Virus record (IMG/VR): IMGVR_UViG_3300009128_000731
Location: 1-21,740 of that record
Length of the DNA stretch: 21,740 bases
Origin: a virus
Direction: 5' to 3' (one strand)
Shown: in pieces, positions 1-7,581 of the stretch
Layout: each line of letters starts with the position of its first letter
Numbering within the stretch: the first letter of the stretch is position 1
The notes under the pieces: generated by a model
What the model was told of the DNA's origin: nothing
What the model saw: the letters and a program-made list of their open reading frames with translations, nothing else
Databases searched by the model: none
Position numbers and translations under genes: made by a program

Positions 1-46
1 ACCCGCAGCACAACTCGACGAACAGGCGGGGGCGGTCAGTGGTCAT
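1..46 (-). CDS. Possible DNA methyltransferase, N-terminus only (cut by window edge)
   Basis: Only the first 15 codons lie in the window. They read MTTDRPRLFVELCCG and then run off the edge. The string LFVELCCG resembles the SAM-binding motif I that opens many phage DNA methyltransferases (hydrophobic strand, acidic residue, then a Cys/Gly turn). I chose the ATG at 46 because GGAG sits 8 bases upstream. An in-frame ATG at 88 would add MARNIASLPFGAPT but has no ribosome site. The gene follows the lysis genes and a 66-codon gene in the same direction. A short motif is weak evidence, so the enzyme class (cytosine-5, N4 or N6) cannot be told from what is visible. Confidence 0.4.
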   Translation of the reverse strand, partial: MTTDRPRLFVELCCG

Positions 47-99
47 GGTAGGCGCTCCGAAGGGTAGTGATGCGATGTTCCTTGCCATGTCCGACGTTG

Positions 100-300
100 T
101 CAGCGGACCTCCCCCATGGTGAGTTGCGGTTGCCGTCGCGCCCTCGGCAACGCCGCGGTCGCGGTCGCGGTCGTGTCCTGCCTGCGCGACCCTGGCAGCA
201 CGGGGCCCCCACTCTCCTGTTCACCCTGGCGATAGCACCACGCGCCCGTGAGAATCCACGCGGCCACGCTCTCAGCTGTCACCTCTGGGGGGGGTGCCAC
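100..300 (-). CDS. Small protein of unknown function (66 aa)
   Basis: I do not recognise this protein. It starts with GTG at 300, preceded by a very strong ribosome site (AAGGAGG, 5 bases from the start), which is the main reason to believe it. The N-terminal half is protein-like (ESVAAWILTGAWCYRQGEQ, a short helix with two Trp). The C-terminal half is low complexity, with an alternating Thr-Ala stretch encoded by a small GCGGTC-type triplicate near 151-172. No membrane segment or known motif is evident. It ends 54 bases before the methyltransferase-like start at 46. It lies downstream of two GC-rich hairpins and could therefore begin a new transcription unit, although I see no clear promoter. 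Confidence 0.5.
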   Translation of the reverse strand: MAPPPEVTAESVAAWILTGAWCYRQGEQESGGPVLPGSRRQDTTATATAALPRARRQPQLTMGEVR

Positions 301-349
301 CGTACCCTCCTTCGCGCCCGCAAGCGTATCACACCCCAGAACCGACGAA

Positions 350-372
350 CCCCCCAGGGGTCTCCTGGGGGG
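350..372 (-). terminator. GC-rich hairpin, possible terminator
   Basis: A perfect 9-base-pair inverted repeat (CCCCCCAGG / CCTGGGGGG) with a 5-base loop lies in the 194-base gap after the lysis genes. The minus-strand side is followed by GTTCGTCGG, not a clear U-tract, so this would be a weak or non-canonical terminator. Its location at the end of the lysis cassette is what suggests the role. Confidence 0.35.
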
Positions 373-385
373 CTCAGCGAAGGAG

Positions 386-407
386 CCCAGGGCATGGCGT
401 CCCTGGG
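386..407 (-). terminator. Second hairpin in tandem, possible terminator
   Basis: A perfect 7-base-pair inverted repeat (CCCAGGG / CCCTGGG) with an 8-base loop stands 13 bases from the hairpin at 350-372 and shares its CCAGG core. Transcripts leaving the gene ending at 495 meet this hairpin first. It has no U-tract. Paired hairpins at a cassette boundary fit a tandem terminator, but they could also be a processing site. Confidence 0.3.
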
Positions 408-494
408 ATCGCTACCCACTGTAGCACAGCTCTGAGGGGGTGGTGAACCGGCTCGTGCTGGTGAACGCTCAGCAGCCGCTGAACGCTGTGCTGC

Positions 495-917
495 TCAGCT
501 GTGCATGTCCTCGATTTGGTCGTCAGCGTCGTCCACCCTGATCCGCATGATGTCCAGCTCGCGCTCGGTGAACTCCCCGCTGCTGGCGCGTAGCTGCATC
601 AGGGTCATGCGCTCGGGCAGCACGCGCAGCACCTCCAGCTGCTTGCTCTGAATCCGGCGCTGGTGCTGCTGCTCCAGCTGCTGACGTTCCAGGGCCTGCA
701 GCATGCGGTTCTGGCTGTCCAGCAGCTCGTCCTCACGCCGCGTTGCCCTGCATCCCTCCAGGCCAGCCTGCAGATCCTCGCGGGTGGGTACCGTGCTCAG
801 CCGCTTCACCATGGTCCACACCACAGGCACCTGCAGCAGCACGATCGCCAGGATGGCGCCCACTCCAGGCCCGTAGCTCACTAGCACCTGCGTCCAGTCC
901 ACTCCCACGGTCTCCAC
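495..917 (-). CDS. Membrane-anchored coiled-coil protein; holin- or spanin-like candidate
   Basis: This 140-residue protein starts at GTG 917 with GAGGAGG 5 bases upstream. One hydrophobic segment spans about residues 14-37 (GPGVGAILAIVLLQVPVVW). A long charged helix with heptad character, rich in Gln, Glu, Arg and Leu, covers about 47-95, and the tail is acidic (RVDDADDQIEDMHS). An N-terminal membrane anchor plus a coiled coil is the layout of Rz-type inner-membrane spanins. It also fits a small class of holin-accessory proteins. No outer-membrane partner with a lipobox is visible. It is the last of a tight run of small genes behind the lysozyme, which supports a lysis role. The function is inferred from layout and position, not from sequence identity. 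Confidence 0.6.
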   Translation of the reverse strand: METVGVDWTQVLVSYGPGVGAILAIVLLQVPVVWTMVKRLSTVPTREDLQAGLEGCRATRREDELLDSQNRMLQALERQQLEQQHQRRIQSKQLEVLRVLPERMTLMQLRASSGEFTERELDIMRIRVDDADDQIEDMHS

Positions 918-927
918 GTCGTCCTCC

Positions 928-1287
928 TCAGTCGTTGCCCGTGAACAGGTTGCGCGCGGTCCCCGCGATGCCCACCACCGAGCTGATCACCGTCAGCACC
1001 TCAGCCGCTGTGGGTCGCGCGGGCTGCGGGCGCACACCCGCCTTGATCTCCATGTTCCTCAGCCGCTTGCGCACGTGCTGCGCGCTGGGGCCCAGCAGCG
1101 TCCAGCAGCTGGTGCCGTCAGGGCGCCAGTAGTACCCGCGCCCGCTCCAGTACACGTTGCTCTGCTGCGCCTCGAACAGGTACAGCACCTCAGCGAAGTC
1201 GAACCGCTCCCCGCACCCCCGCACGCGGTCCTGGAACAGCAACGCGCGGCCAGCACGCACACGTGCGAGGGGGCGGTGGGGGCTCAT
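928..1287 (-). CDS. Small protein of unknown function in lysis region (119 aa)
   Basis: I do not recognise this protein. Its ATG at 1287 overlaps the previous stop in ATGA, so translation is coupled. The middle is rich in aromatic residues (SNVYWSGRGYYWRPDGTSCWTLL, about residues 43-65, split across a turn) and looks like a small beta sheet. The C-terminal part has a mildly hydrophobic helix, AEVLTVISSVVGIAGTA (about 95-111), that could sit in or on a membrane. Three Cys are present (25, 61 and none in a lipobox context, as far as I can see). The position between lysozyme and the coiled-coil membrane protein suggests a virion or lysis accessory, but nothing in the protein proves it. Confidence 0.6.
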   Translation of the reverse strand: MSPHRPLARVRAGRALLFQDRVRGCGERFDFAEVLYLFEAQQSNVYWSGRGYYWRPDGTSCWTLLGPSAQHVRKRLRNMEIKAGVRPQPARPTAAEVLTVISSVVGIAGTARNLFTGND

Positions 1288-1634
1288 GCTTCCGCCTTGA
1301 TCGCCTCGATGTCAGCCACCAGCTCGGGCACGAACCCCATCACCTCCAGGGTCATGGCGGTCCCGAACGCCTGGGGGTTGCCCAGGTTGTCCTGCACCAG
1401 CTCCAGCACGCGCTCGGTGAACAGCAGCGCGTCCTGCACCAGCTCCAGGTCCGCAGGGTCCACCTCGTACAGCTCCAGCATGGCCTGCAGCATCTCGCTG
1501 GGCTCCTCGTCGGTGCCCATGGTGTCCCTGAGCACCGCGCGCGCCAGCCCCAGCACCTTGCGCGTGCTGTCCTCGTCCACCGGCTGGCGCCTCAGCACCG
1601 TGTCCCTCGGGTTGAACCGTCTCGTACGTGGCAT
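1284..1634 (-). CDS. Helical protein of unknown function (116 aa)
   Basis: I do not recognise this protein. It starts at ATG 1634 with GGGAG 8 bases upstream. The first 25 residues are basic (MPRTRRFNPRDTVLRRQP) and the rest is almost all helix, acidic and amphipathic, with repeated Leu, Glu and Val. There is no membrane segment and no enzyme motif. Its stop overlaps the next start (ATGA at 1284-1287), so the two proteins are probably made in similar amounts. A small, charged, helical protein in this place could be a virion assembly or tail-tip chaperone. That is a guess from composition only. Confidence 0.6.
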   Translation of the reverse strand: MPRTRRFNPRDTVLRRQPVDEDSTRKVLGLARAVLRDTMGTDEEPSEMLQAMLELYEVDPADLELVQDALLFTERVLELVQDNLGNPQAFGTAMTLEVMGFVPELVADIEAIKAEA

Positions 1635-1664
1635 TTCTCTTGCTCCCTGTGTGAGCGCTCAGGT

Positions 1665-1925
1665 TCAGTCCTGTGCGCTGTCGTCGTCGTCAGCGGGTGA
1701 TGGCTCACCCTGGGGCTCTCCCGCGCTCTCAGCGGGCTCCTGGGCGTCCTCAGCCCCGTCCACGGACAGCAGCCCCATGGCCTCGTCCACGTCCAGCTCC
1801 GCGTGCAGCTCGATCCTGCCGTCACGCATCGTGATGGTGAGCCCAGCAGCAGCAGCTGCGATCACGATCAGCAGCTTCCACCAGTGCCTGCGCACCGTGT
1901 TCATTCCCTTGCTCTCGTCGCCCAT
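1665..1925 (-). CDS. Single-membrane-segment protein with acidic tail; holin-like candidate
   Basis: This is an 86-residue protein starting at ATG 1925, with GAGGAGG 6 bases upstream. A basic stretch (NTVRRHWWK) leads into one hydrophobic helix, LLIVIAAAAAGLTITM, about residues 18-33. The remaining 50 residues are polar and very acidic, ending in ADDDDSAQD. One membrane segment, small size and a start 11 bases after the lysozyme stop make a holin or pinholin a reasonable idea. However, a short N-side and a long acidic C-side also fit an inner-membrane spanin or a simple anchor. Canonical class II and III holins usually have a basic rather than an acidic C-terminus. I am confident it is a gene and less so about its role. 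Confidence 0.6.
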   Translation of the reverse strand: MGDESKGMNTVRRHWWKLLIVIAAAAAGLTITMRDGRIELHAELDVDEAMGLLSVDGAEDAQEPAESAGEPQGEPSPADDDDSAQD

Positions 1926-1936
1926 GTCCGTCCTCC

Positions 1937-2440
1937 TCAGAAGTGCCCGCTGAGCAGCAGCAGGTAGTCACTGGCCTTGGTACCGTACGCGTCCGCGCCA
2001 TCGTCCCCCGCCAGCAGCTTGCCCAGGCCCCCCAGCCCCAGCAGGTGCGCCACGCCCAGCATGCCGCTCAGGGTCACCTCACCAGCCGCGCCGTCACGGT
2101 ACGCGCTCAGCGGCTGGCCCACGTACTGCCCGTACCGCCTCCCCACGCTGCGCGCGTGGCGCTCCATGTGCTCGCGGAAAGCCAGCTCCTGGATGCCCGC
2201 GTTGCCCAGCCAGCGCTCGTCACTCCAGGGCTCCACCCACTGGAACGAGCTGTTCCCCCAGCCCTTCGCACCGGGCTTGCGCTCGGCGTACCCCAGGTCC
2301 GTCAGGCGCGCCATCCCGAATTGGTACCGCCCCAGGTACCCCAGGTCGTTGCGCACCGTGTAGTCCTTGCCGCTCTCCCGCTGGGCCAACGCCTCACGGA
2401 AGTCCACCCACCTCGGGTCTCGCTCTCCTGGCAATCCCAT
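1937..2440 (-). CDS. Phage lysozyme / lytic transglycosylase, GEWL-like
   Basis: This 167-residue enzyme is likely to cut the glycan strands of peptidoglycan, either as endolysin or as a virion-borne lysozyme. The visible signature is QRESGKDY with the probable catalytic Glu at residue 22, followed by DLGYLGRYQFG at 32-42, a pattern of goose-type lysozyme and transglycosylase folds in phages. Near the C-terminus, ADAYGTKASDYL matches the D-x-x-GT-x-x-x-Y closing element of the same group. There is no signal peptide, so release would need a holin. I chose ATG 2440 because AGAGGAGATAGAC lies directly before it. An in-frame ATG at 2464 would add eight residues but has no ribosome site. It opens the lysis cassette. 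Confidence 0.75.
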   Translation of the reverse strand: MGLPGERDPRWVDFREALAQRESGKDYTVRNDLGYLGRYQFGMARLTDLGYAERKPGAKGWGNSSFQWVEPWSDERWLGNAGIQELAFREHMERHARSVGRRYGQYVGQPLSAYRDGAAGEVTLSGMLGVAHLLGLGGLGKLLAGDDGADAYGTKASDYLLLLSGHF

Positions 2441-2618
2441 GTCTATCTCCTCTGGGCTCAGCATGCCCGCGCGGGGTGGTCAAATCCACCCCAGATCCCC
2501 CACCTCAGCAGGGCTGTAACAGCGCGCGTTACAAGCGCGTCACCCACCTGGGGTATGCGCTGCCATGGGGTATATCAACGGGTGTTATTACGTGGTAGCT
2601 TATTGCAACCCCGCAGAA
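2441..2618 (-). promoter_or_regulatory. Gap between tail and lysis modules with three dyads
   Basis: No gene is seen in these 178 bases. From right to left it holds an A+T-richer island (about 2563-2610) in an otherwise G+C-rich window, a dyad TGTAAC-7-GTTACA at 2515-2533, a perfect 7-base-pair hairpin GGGGTGG-TCAAAT-CCACCCC at 2473-2492 and the palindrome CCCGCGCGGG at 2466-2475. The AT island could contain a promoter for the lysis genes (GATATA near 2571 as a -10), but no well-spaced -35 is visible. The hairpin may end the tail transcript or cap the lysis transcript. Confidence 0.35.
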
Positions 2619-4235
2619 TCACACCAGAAACTCCACCACCAGCTCACGACCGGCGTCTTCGGTCCACTGAGCGTCCAGCACCATGCCCATGCGAGCGGTC
2701 CACCCCAGCTCACCGTCCGTCACCGTCACCGCGTCCCCAGGCCACACGCGCCCCCCTGGCCACTGGTCCACAAGGTACGGCACCCGCACCCGCTGCCCCC
2801 CGTGGTACGCGGCCAGAGCGCGCGCCACCACGTCAGCGCTGGGCTCGTCCTCAGCCCAGGTCAGCTCCACGCTCGCGGTGCCGCTGGGCCCATACTGGTC
2901 GTATGCCTGCAGCAGCCGCAGCTCACGCTTGGTACCGCTCTCCTCCAGCTCAGCAGGGTCACCGCTCAGCACGTGCTGGAGCTTCAGGCTGCCGTTCACC
3001 GAGCTGCGCCTGTAGCTCACGCTCACCGTGGTCCGCACGTCGTCGCGCTCGCTGAGCTGCACCAGCCCCGTGCGCTGGGCGTTCCCTGTGCCCCGCGTAG
3101 CGTCCAGGTGCACCAGGGCATCCCCTGGCGCGGTGAAGGGCTCCCACAGCCCGAAGAACAGCCCGTGCGGCCCTGTCTGCAGGCTCACAGGGAGGTCCGC
3201 CAGCAGCTCCTGCACCCACTGGTACGGGCTCAGGTTGCTGGTGGGTGCCGTCAGGATGTACGTGTCCACCAGCATGGTGTTCAGCCGCTGCTGCACAGCC
3301 GCCACGCGGCCAGCATCCCACCTCACCCGCGACTTGCGCAGCGCCCACACCAGCACGTCACCCAGCCCGCGGATCGGGTCGCCGCTGCTGGTGCCGTCCT
3401 GCAGCCCGTACGTGCGCACCCCCGCGCTGGTGTTCCAGCTGATCCACAGCTCGTCACCGTCATTCGGAGCAGCCGCTCCCAGCGTGCTCGCATCGATCGT
3501 GCACACGGGGCGCCCACGCCCGTCGTTGCTGTTGCTGGGCACGAAGTACACAGGGGCCGCGCCCGTCGTGGCGTTGTAGTACTCCACCTGCGCGCCAGCC
3601 TCAGCTGCCGCGGTGTGGTGCCCAGCGATCAGCACCGTTTCGCTCCCTGGGGTGTCGTTCACCAGCAGCCCAGGGGAACCGTAGAACTCCCCCGTGCTGT
3701 ACCCGCCAGGGCTGCCCACCACGATCGGGTACCGCTCACCGCTGGCGTTCTGCGCGGGGGTTGGCCACGTGCTGGCGAGCACCCGCTGGTACGGGCCCCA
3801 CAGCTCAGCTGTATCGTCCGCGTACGGAAGCTCCTCCAGGATGGCCACCAGGGGCACCACCGTCGCCCCCCACTGCGGCGCGCGCAGCCGCCCCACCAGC
3901 ACGTCCACCACCTCGTCCGTGGTCTCTGAGTACAGCCTGAGCGTGCCTACGGCGCTCCCAGGGTGGTGACCGTCAGCCACCAGCGCGGGCACGTCCACCT
4001 CAGCCGCCTGCCACAGCAGCATCGTGAGGCTCACCTGCAGCCCTCCCCCGTCCGTCCTGAACGGGCTCATGCCTTGGCTCACGCTGCGCGGCCAGATCAG
4101 GCCAGGGCGATACACGTGCTCCTCGCCCTCCACCGTGGCTGTCACCTCGTGCCCAGCGAGGTGCACCTGCACCCCCGCCCAGCTCAGGTCCAGCAGCCAG
4201 TGCAGCCGCCCCTTCAGCGCGTCCTCAGTGAACAC
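2619..4235 (-). CDS. Tail hub / tail-associated baseplate protein
   Basis: This 538-residue protein starts at GTG 4235 with GAGGAGGTG upstream and follows the 1112-residue tail protein after 3 bases. The N-terminal 130 residues are beta-rich (VTATVEGEEHVYRPGLIWPR, then VDVPALVADGHHPGSAVGTL) and resemble the opening domain of phage tail-tip hub proteins that I know from annotated siphoviruses. The segment ERYPIVVGSPGGYSTGEF (about 167-184) also recurs in that group. The C-terminal third is again beta-rich (VRVPYLVDQWPGGRVWPGDAV). There is no sign of a collagen-like or peptidase domain. As the last large tail gene before lysis, it probably closes the tail tip. The family call is from memory of pattern and position and is moderate. 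Confidence 0.6.
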   Translation of the reverse strand: MFTEDALKGRLHWLLDLSWAGVQVHLAGHEVTATVEGEEHVYRPGLIWPRSVSQGMSPFRTDGGGLQVSLTMLLWQAAEVDVPALVADGHHPGSAVGTLRLYSETTDEVVDVLVGRLRAPQWGATVVPLVAILEELPYADDTAELWGPYQRVLASTWPTPAQNASGERYPIVVGSPGGYSTGEFYGSPGLLVNDTPGSETVLIAGHHTAAAEAGAQVEYYNATTGAAPVYFVPSNSNDGRGRPVCTIDASTLGAAAPNDGDELWISWNTSAGVRTYGLQDGTSSGDPIRGLGDVLVWALRKSRVRWDAGRVAAVQQRLNTMLVDTYILTAPTSNLSPYQWVQELLADLPVSLQTGPHGLFFGLWEPFTAPGDALVHLDATRGTGNAQRTGLVQLSERDDVRTTVSVSYRRSSVNGSLKLQHVLSGDPAELEESGTKRELRLLQAYDQYGPSGTASVELTWAEDEPSADVVARALAAYHGGQRVRVPYLVDQWPGGRVWPGDAVTVTDGELGWTARMGMVLDAQWTEDAGRELVVEFLV

Positions 4236-4238
4236 CGC

Positions 4239-7200
4239 TCACACCTCCTCGATCATCGTGATCGGCTGGAGCTGCTCGAACTCGCTGCGGGTCTCGTGCC
4301 CCAGCACCGCGGGGCTCATCGGGTCCGTCACGATCCGCCCCCAGAACATGGCCCTGGTGCGGCTCTCCTGCTGCACCTTGCTCGCCCCCGTCTGCTTCTC
4401 CAGAGCGGTCAGCAGCAGCACGGGACACGTGGCCTGCTCAGCCCTGCGCACGATGCCCTCCACCAGCCGCCCTGTCTCACCGAACACCCCAGCGGGCTCG
4501 TTGCCCGAGCCGATCGCCACGTAGTCAACATCCGGCTGAGCCAGATCCAGCTCAGTCAGGTCGAACCCCGTGTCCACCCAGCTGAACGTCAGCTCCCGCC
4601 GCAGCTTGCCCACGGGGCGCGCGGTGGTCGTCAGGTCGGGCCGCTCCTGCAGGCTCAGCGGCTGCACGTGCACGTACTGGTACCCGCGGTCGTACCGGCG
4701 CGCCAGCAGGCGCACCGTGCCGATCACCACGTTGCCGATCTCGTAGTAGTCATCCCGCGTGTGCTGGGCCGGAATCCTGATCCGGTAGTGGTCGTACGTC
4801 TCGCCCCAGTGGCTGCTCACCACCGCACCGAACGAGCGCCGCCAGATCGCCCCCGTGCCGCTGCTGGGGTTGCCCGCCTCCACGTCCTCCAGGATCAGGG
4901 TGGGGCGCATCGTGGTGACCCCAGATCCCCGCCACGCGCCCCCGCTGTTGTGCAGGATCTTGCGGTACTGGTTCCCCTCGCCACCCGCTCCCAGGTCGAA
5001 CGTGTCCCCCACGTGATCCTCGGGGAACAGGTAGCGCTCTGCCGTGGTCACCTGGGCCTCGTCGGGCCGCACAGCCACCCCGTTGCGCTCGTACCTGATC
5101 CCGCTGTAATCGGTGTCAGCCTCCATGGTGGCCAGCGTCACCCACGCACCAGCCCCTGGCTTGCCCTCGAACACCACCTGCCGCACGTTGCTGTTCAGCA
5201 CGAAGCAACAGATCGCGTCACCCTCCAGCCACGTGGTGGCATCCACGTCCTCCAGATCCCAGGTGATCCACTCCTCCACGTTGTCCGCGCTGCTGCGCCA
5301 CGTGCGGCTCGGGCTTCCGCTGATGCGGGGGTCCAGGTTGCTCACGGGGTGGTCGTACCGCGTGGTGATGTCCCATGTCTGACCCACCGCGCACGGGCCC
5401 GAGCGAGCCCGCACACGTACGCCATCGTGCACACCCACGGGGAGACCGCTGAACGCCGCGGGGCTCAGGCACTCGGGGTTGCTCCAGTTGCTGCAGAACA
5501 GCGAGTAGAACGCGGGGTCCTCGCTCCACGCGTTCACGTCGTAGCTGTACCCCACCATGGACCAATGGCTGGTGTCGCTGCTGGTGGCGAGGTGCCCCCA
5601 CTGGATGCGGTTCGCCGCGTACGCGCCACCGCGGTCAGTCAGCGTGCCCGTCAGGCTCTCGGTCCACTCGCGCGCGTGAGCGTCGCTGGCGTACCACGTG
5701 CGGATCGTGCACGTGCCAGGGGTGCCAGCGAACTTCTCCATGGCCACCCGCACGTGCACCTTGCTGGTGAAGTCAGGGGTGGCCGTGCCAGCGAGGTGAG
5801 CCGCACCGTGCACGTCGTAGATCCGGAACCCCGTATCGTCCAGCTGGATGCTGGCCTCGTACTCGTACCCAGCACCATCCCCCAGCCTGAGCTTCACCGC
5901 GATCCGGTCCGTGGTCTTGCTGCCCTGGCCAGCTGGTACCCGCACCGCGAACTCCAGCATCACCTTGGTTTCACCAGCGCCCTTGGTCGACTGGTAGATC
6001 TGCGTCGCCGCGGTGGGGTTGATCTGCAGCTCACCAGCGGCCGTCAGCGTGCTCCAGGTGTCTACCCCCGTCCAGGTCAGGGCAGCGGGCAGATCCACCG
6101 GCAGGTACAGCTCACCGTTCGCCTGGGAGGTGGTGGCGGGCGCGTACCCCAGCGCGTTCACCTCCTCGAAGCTCAGATCGCTATCGTGCGTGCTGTCGGG
6201 CAGCGTGTGCTCGCTGTACCCCCCCAGCCACACGCACGCCACGCTGTCCCCCTCGTACGTGGTCGCGCTGCCCACGTACCAGCGGGTGCACAGGGCCGCG
6301 CGCCCCGCGGTGCTGGTGCAGTCGAAGCGGTTGAGGTAGTCGACGTTGCTTTCCCAGGTCAGCACCTGCGACTCATACAGGCTCCAGCTCGCTCCGAAAT
6401 CCCTGCTCTGCGCCAGCTGCAGCTCCCACTGCGTGCTGCCGCTGTTGTACCTGTTGTACAGCGCGTACAGCACCCCATCCTCATCGATCCAGCTGCACCC
6501 GCTGATCCAGTCGTTGCTCACCACCAGCCCCGTCCAGATCGCCACCACCAGCCCCTCACGGAAGTCGGTGTACGCGCTGCCGAACCTGTGGCTGTACGTG
6601 CCTGCAGTGGTGTACTCGGCCACGTGGCACGTCATCACGAACCCCCCCTCGGGGAGCGCGCTCACGCTGGGCTCGCGCCAGTCGTCATCAGCGCTGGGGG
6701 TGCTCGCCCTGGCCACCTCCTGCAGCGTGCCCCCCAGGTCGCTGCTGGCCCACTGGTGGATCACGAGGTTCCCGTGGTCCCCGTCCTCCGCGTACAGGAA
6801 CAGCACGATCTGCTCGTCGTTGTGAGCCGCACTGAGCTTGCGCATGGCCGTGAACGGGTCGCCCGCGCTGTCCACGATCGCCACGTCACAGCACCGCTGG
6901 CTGTGGATCGTCCAGGTCGCCCCCTCGTCGTCGCTGCGGTGCACATCGATCTGGTACTCGTCAGGGGTCACCATGAACAGCAGCACCCTGGGTTCAGTCG
7001 CCCCGTCGTACACCCTGTCCAGCTGCACGAGACAGCTGCAACGCCTGTTCGTGCCGTCCTGCACCCCGATGGCGACGGGGGTTCCCCACGTGCTCGTGCT
7101 GGGGTCGTACTGGCTCACGTAGCGGTTGCCCGTGCTGTCCGTGAGCCCCGTGCACAGCAGCTTCCCACTGGCCAGCCGCAGCACGTCCAGGGGTGGCTCC

Positions 7201-7577
7201 AGCACGTCGTCAGCCGTCATGTCGAACGGGTCCCACCCCGTCACGCTCATGTACCTGTCGCGCCCCTTGTACTCGTCCGTACCGTCACCCCCAGCCACGT
7301 CACGCCATACGAACGCCCCGTCCGTGGGGGTGGGGTGACCCGCACGCCGCGCCAGCAGCTCCAGCTGTCCCTTGGCGCTCTGGCTCCCGCTGGTCTCCAC
7401 CACCAGCTCCGTGTCCACCGCGGGCTCAGCCACACCAGGGCGCGGGCCGCTCTGGCTGTAACTGCTGTCCGTGCTGGCGCTCCCACCAGCCCCCACAGCC
7501 GTCAGGTTGTCGTTGCCCGCCCGCTCCTCGGGGATCACCATCGAGTGCAGGTAGTCCTGGGTCTGCTGCGTTCCCAT
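4239..7577 (-). CDS. Distal tail protein with sialidase-type beta-propeller and jelly-roll domain
   Basis: This 1112-residue protein starts at ATG 7577 with GGAGGTG seven bases before it. The N-terminal 105 residues are a linker rich in Ser, Gly and Gln. Residues about 105-460 carry two clear Asp-boxes, SDDEGATW at 215-222 and SRDFGASW at 391-398, plus a degenerate STSTWG at 160-165. These are the blade-turn motifs of BNR/sialidase propellers. Residues about 490-690 look like a concanavalin-type jelly roll (ELQINPTAATQIYQST, then VMLEFAVRVPAGQGSK). The C-terminal 220 residues (YRIRIPAQHT, YYEIGNVVIGTVRLL) resemble the tail-attachment part of other siphovirus distal tail proteins. The combination suggests a receptor-binding or glycan-cutting tail-tip protein. 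I did not identify the arginine triad of active sialidases, so binding is as likely as catalysis. Confidence 0.7.
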   Translation of the reverse strand: MGTQQTQDYLHSMVIPEERAGNDNLTAVGAGGSASTDSSYSQSGPRPGVAEPAVDTELVVETSGSQSAKGQLELLARRAGHPTPTDGAFVWRDVAGGDGTDEYKGRDRYMSVTGWDPFDMTADDVLEPPLDVLRLASGKLLCTGLTDSTGNRYVSQYDPSTSTWGTPVAIGVQDGTNRRCSCLVQLDRVYDGATEPRVLLFMVTPDEYQIDVHRSDDEGATWTIHSQRCCDVAIVDSAGDPFTAMRKLSAAHNDEQIVLFLYAEDGDHGNLVIHQWASSDLGGTLQEVARASTPSADDDWREPSVSALPEGGFVMTCHVAEYTTAGTYSHRFGSAYTDFREGLVVAIWTGLVVSNDWISGCSWIDEDGVLYALYNRYNSGSTQWELQLAQSRDFGASWSLYESQVLTWESNVDYLNRFDCTSTAGRAALCTRWYVGSATTYEGDSVACVWLGGYSEHTLPDSTHDSDLSFEEVNALGYAPATTSQANGELYLPVDLPAALTWTGVDTWSTLTAAGELQINPTAATQIYQSTKGAGETKVMLEFAVRVPAGQGSKTTDRIAVKLRLGDGAGYEYEASIQLDDTGFRIYDVHGAAHLAGTATPDFTSKVHVRVAMEKFAGTPGTCTIRTWYASDAHAREWTESLTGTLTDRGGAYAANRIQWGHLATSSDTSHWSMVGYSYDVNAWSEDPAFYSLFCSNWSNPECLSPAAFSGLPVGVHDGVRVRARSGPCAVGQTWDITTRYDHPVSNLDPRISGSPSRTWRSSADNVEEWITWDLEDVDATTWLEGDAICCFVLNSNVRQVVFEGKPGAGAWVTLATMEADTDYSGIRYERNGVAVRPDEAQVTTAERYLFPEDHVGDTFDLGAGGEGNQYRKILHNSGGAWRGSGVTTMRPTLILEDVEAGNPSSGTGAIWRRSFGAVVSSHWGETYDHYRIRIPAQHTRDDYYEIGNVVIGTVRLLARRYDRGYQYVHVQPLSLQERPDLTTTARPVGKLRRELTFSWVDTGFDLTELDLAQPDVDYVAIGSGNEPAGVFGETGRLVEGIVRRAEQATCPVLLLTALEKQTGASKVQQESRTRAMFWGRIVTDPMSPAVLGHETRSEFEQLQPITMIEEV

Positions 7578-7581
7578 GTCC

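Noticed and set aside
1059-1262. Cys/Arg/Thr-rich minus-strand frame inside the 119-residue gene
   Set aside because: An out-of-frame shadow with biased composition, and it overlaps a coupled gene completely.
2441-2464. Upstream start of the lysozyme at ATG 2464
   Set aside because: It has no ribosome site, while the ATG at 2440 has AGAGGAG at good spacing.
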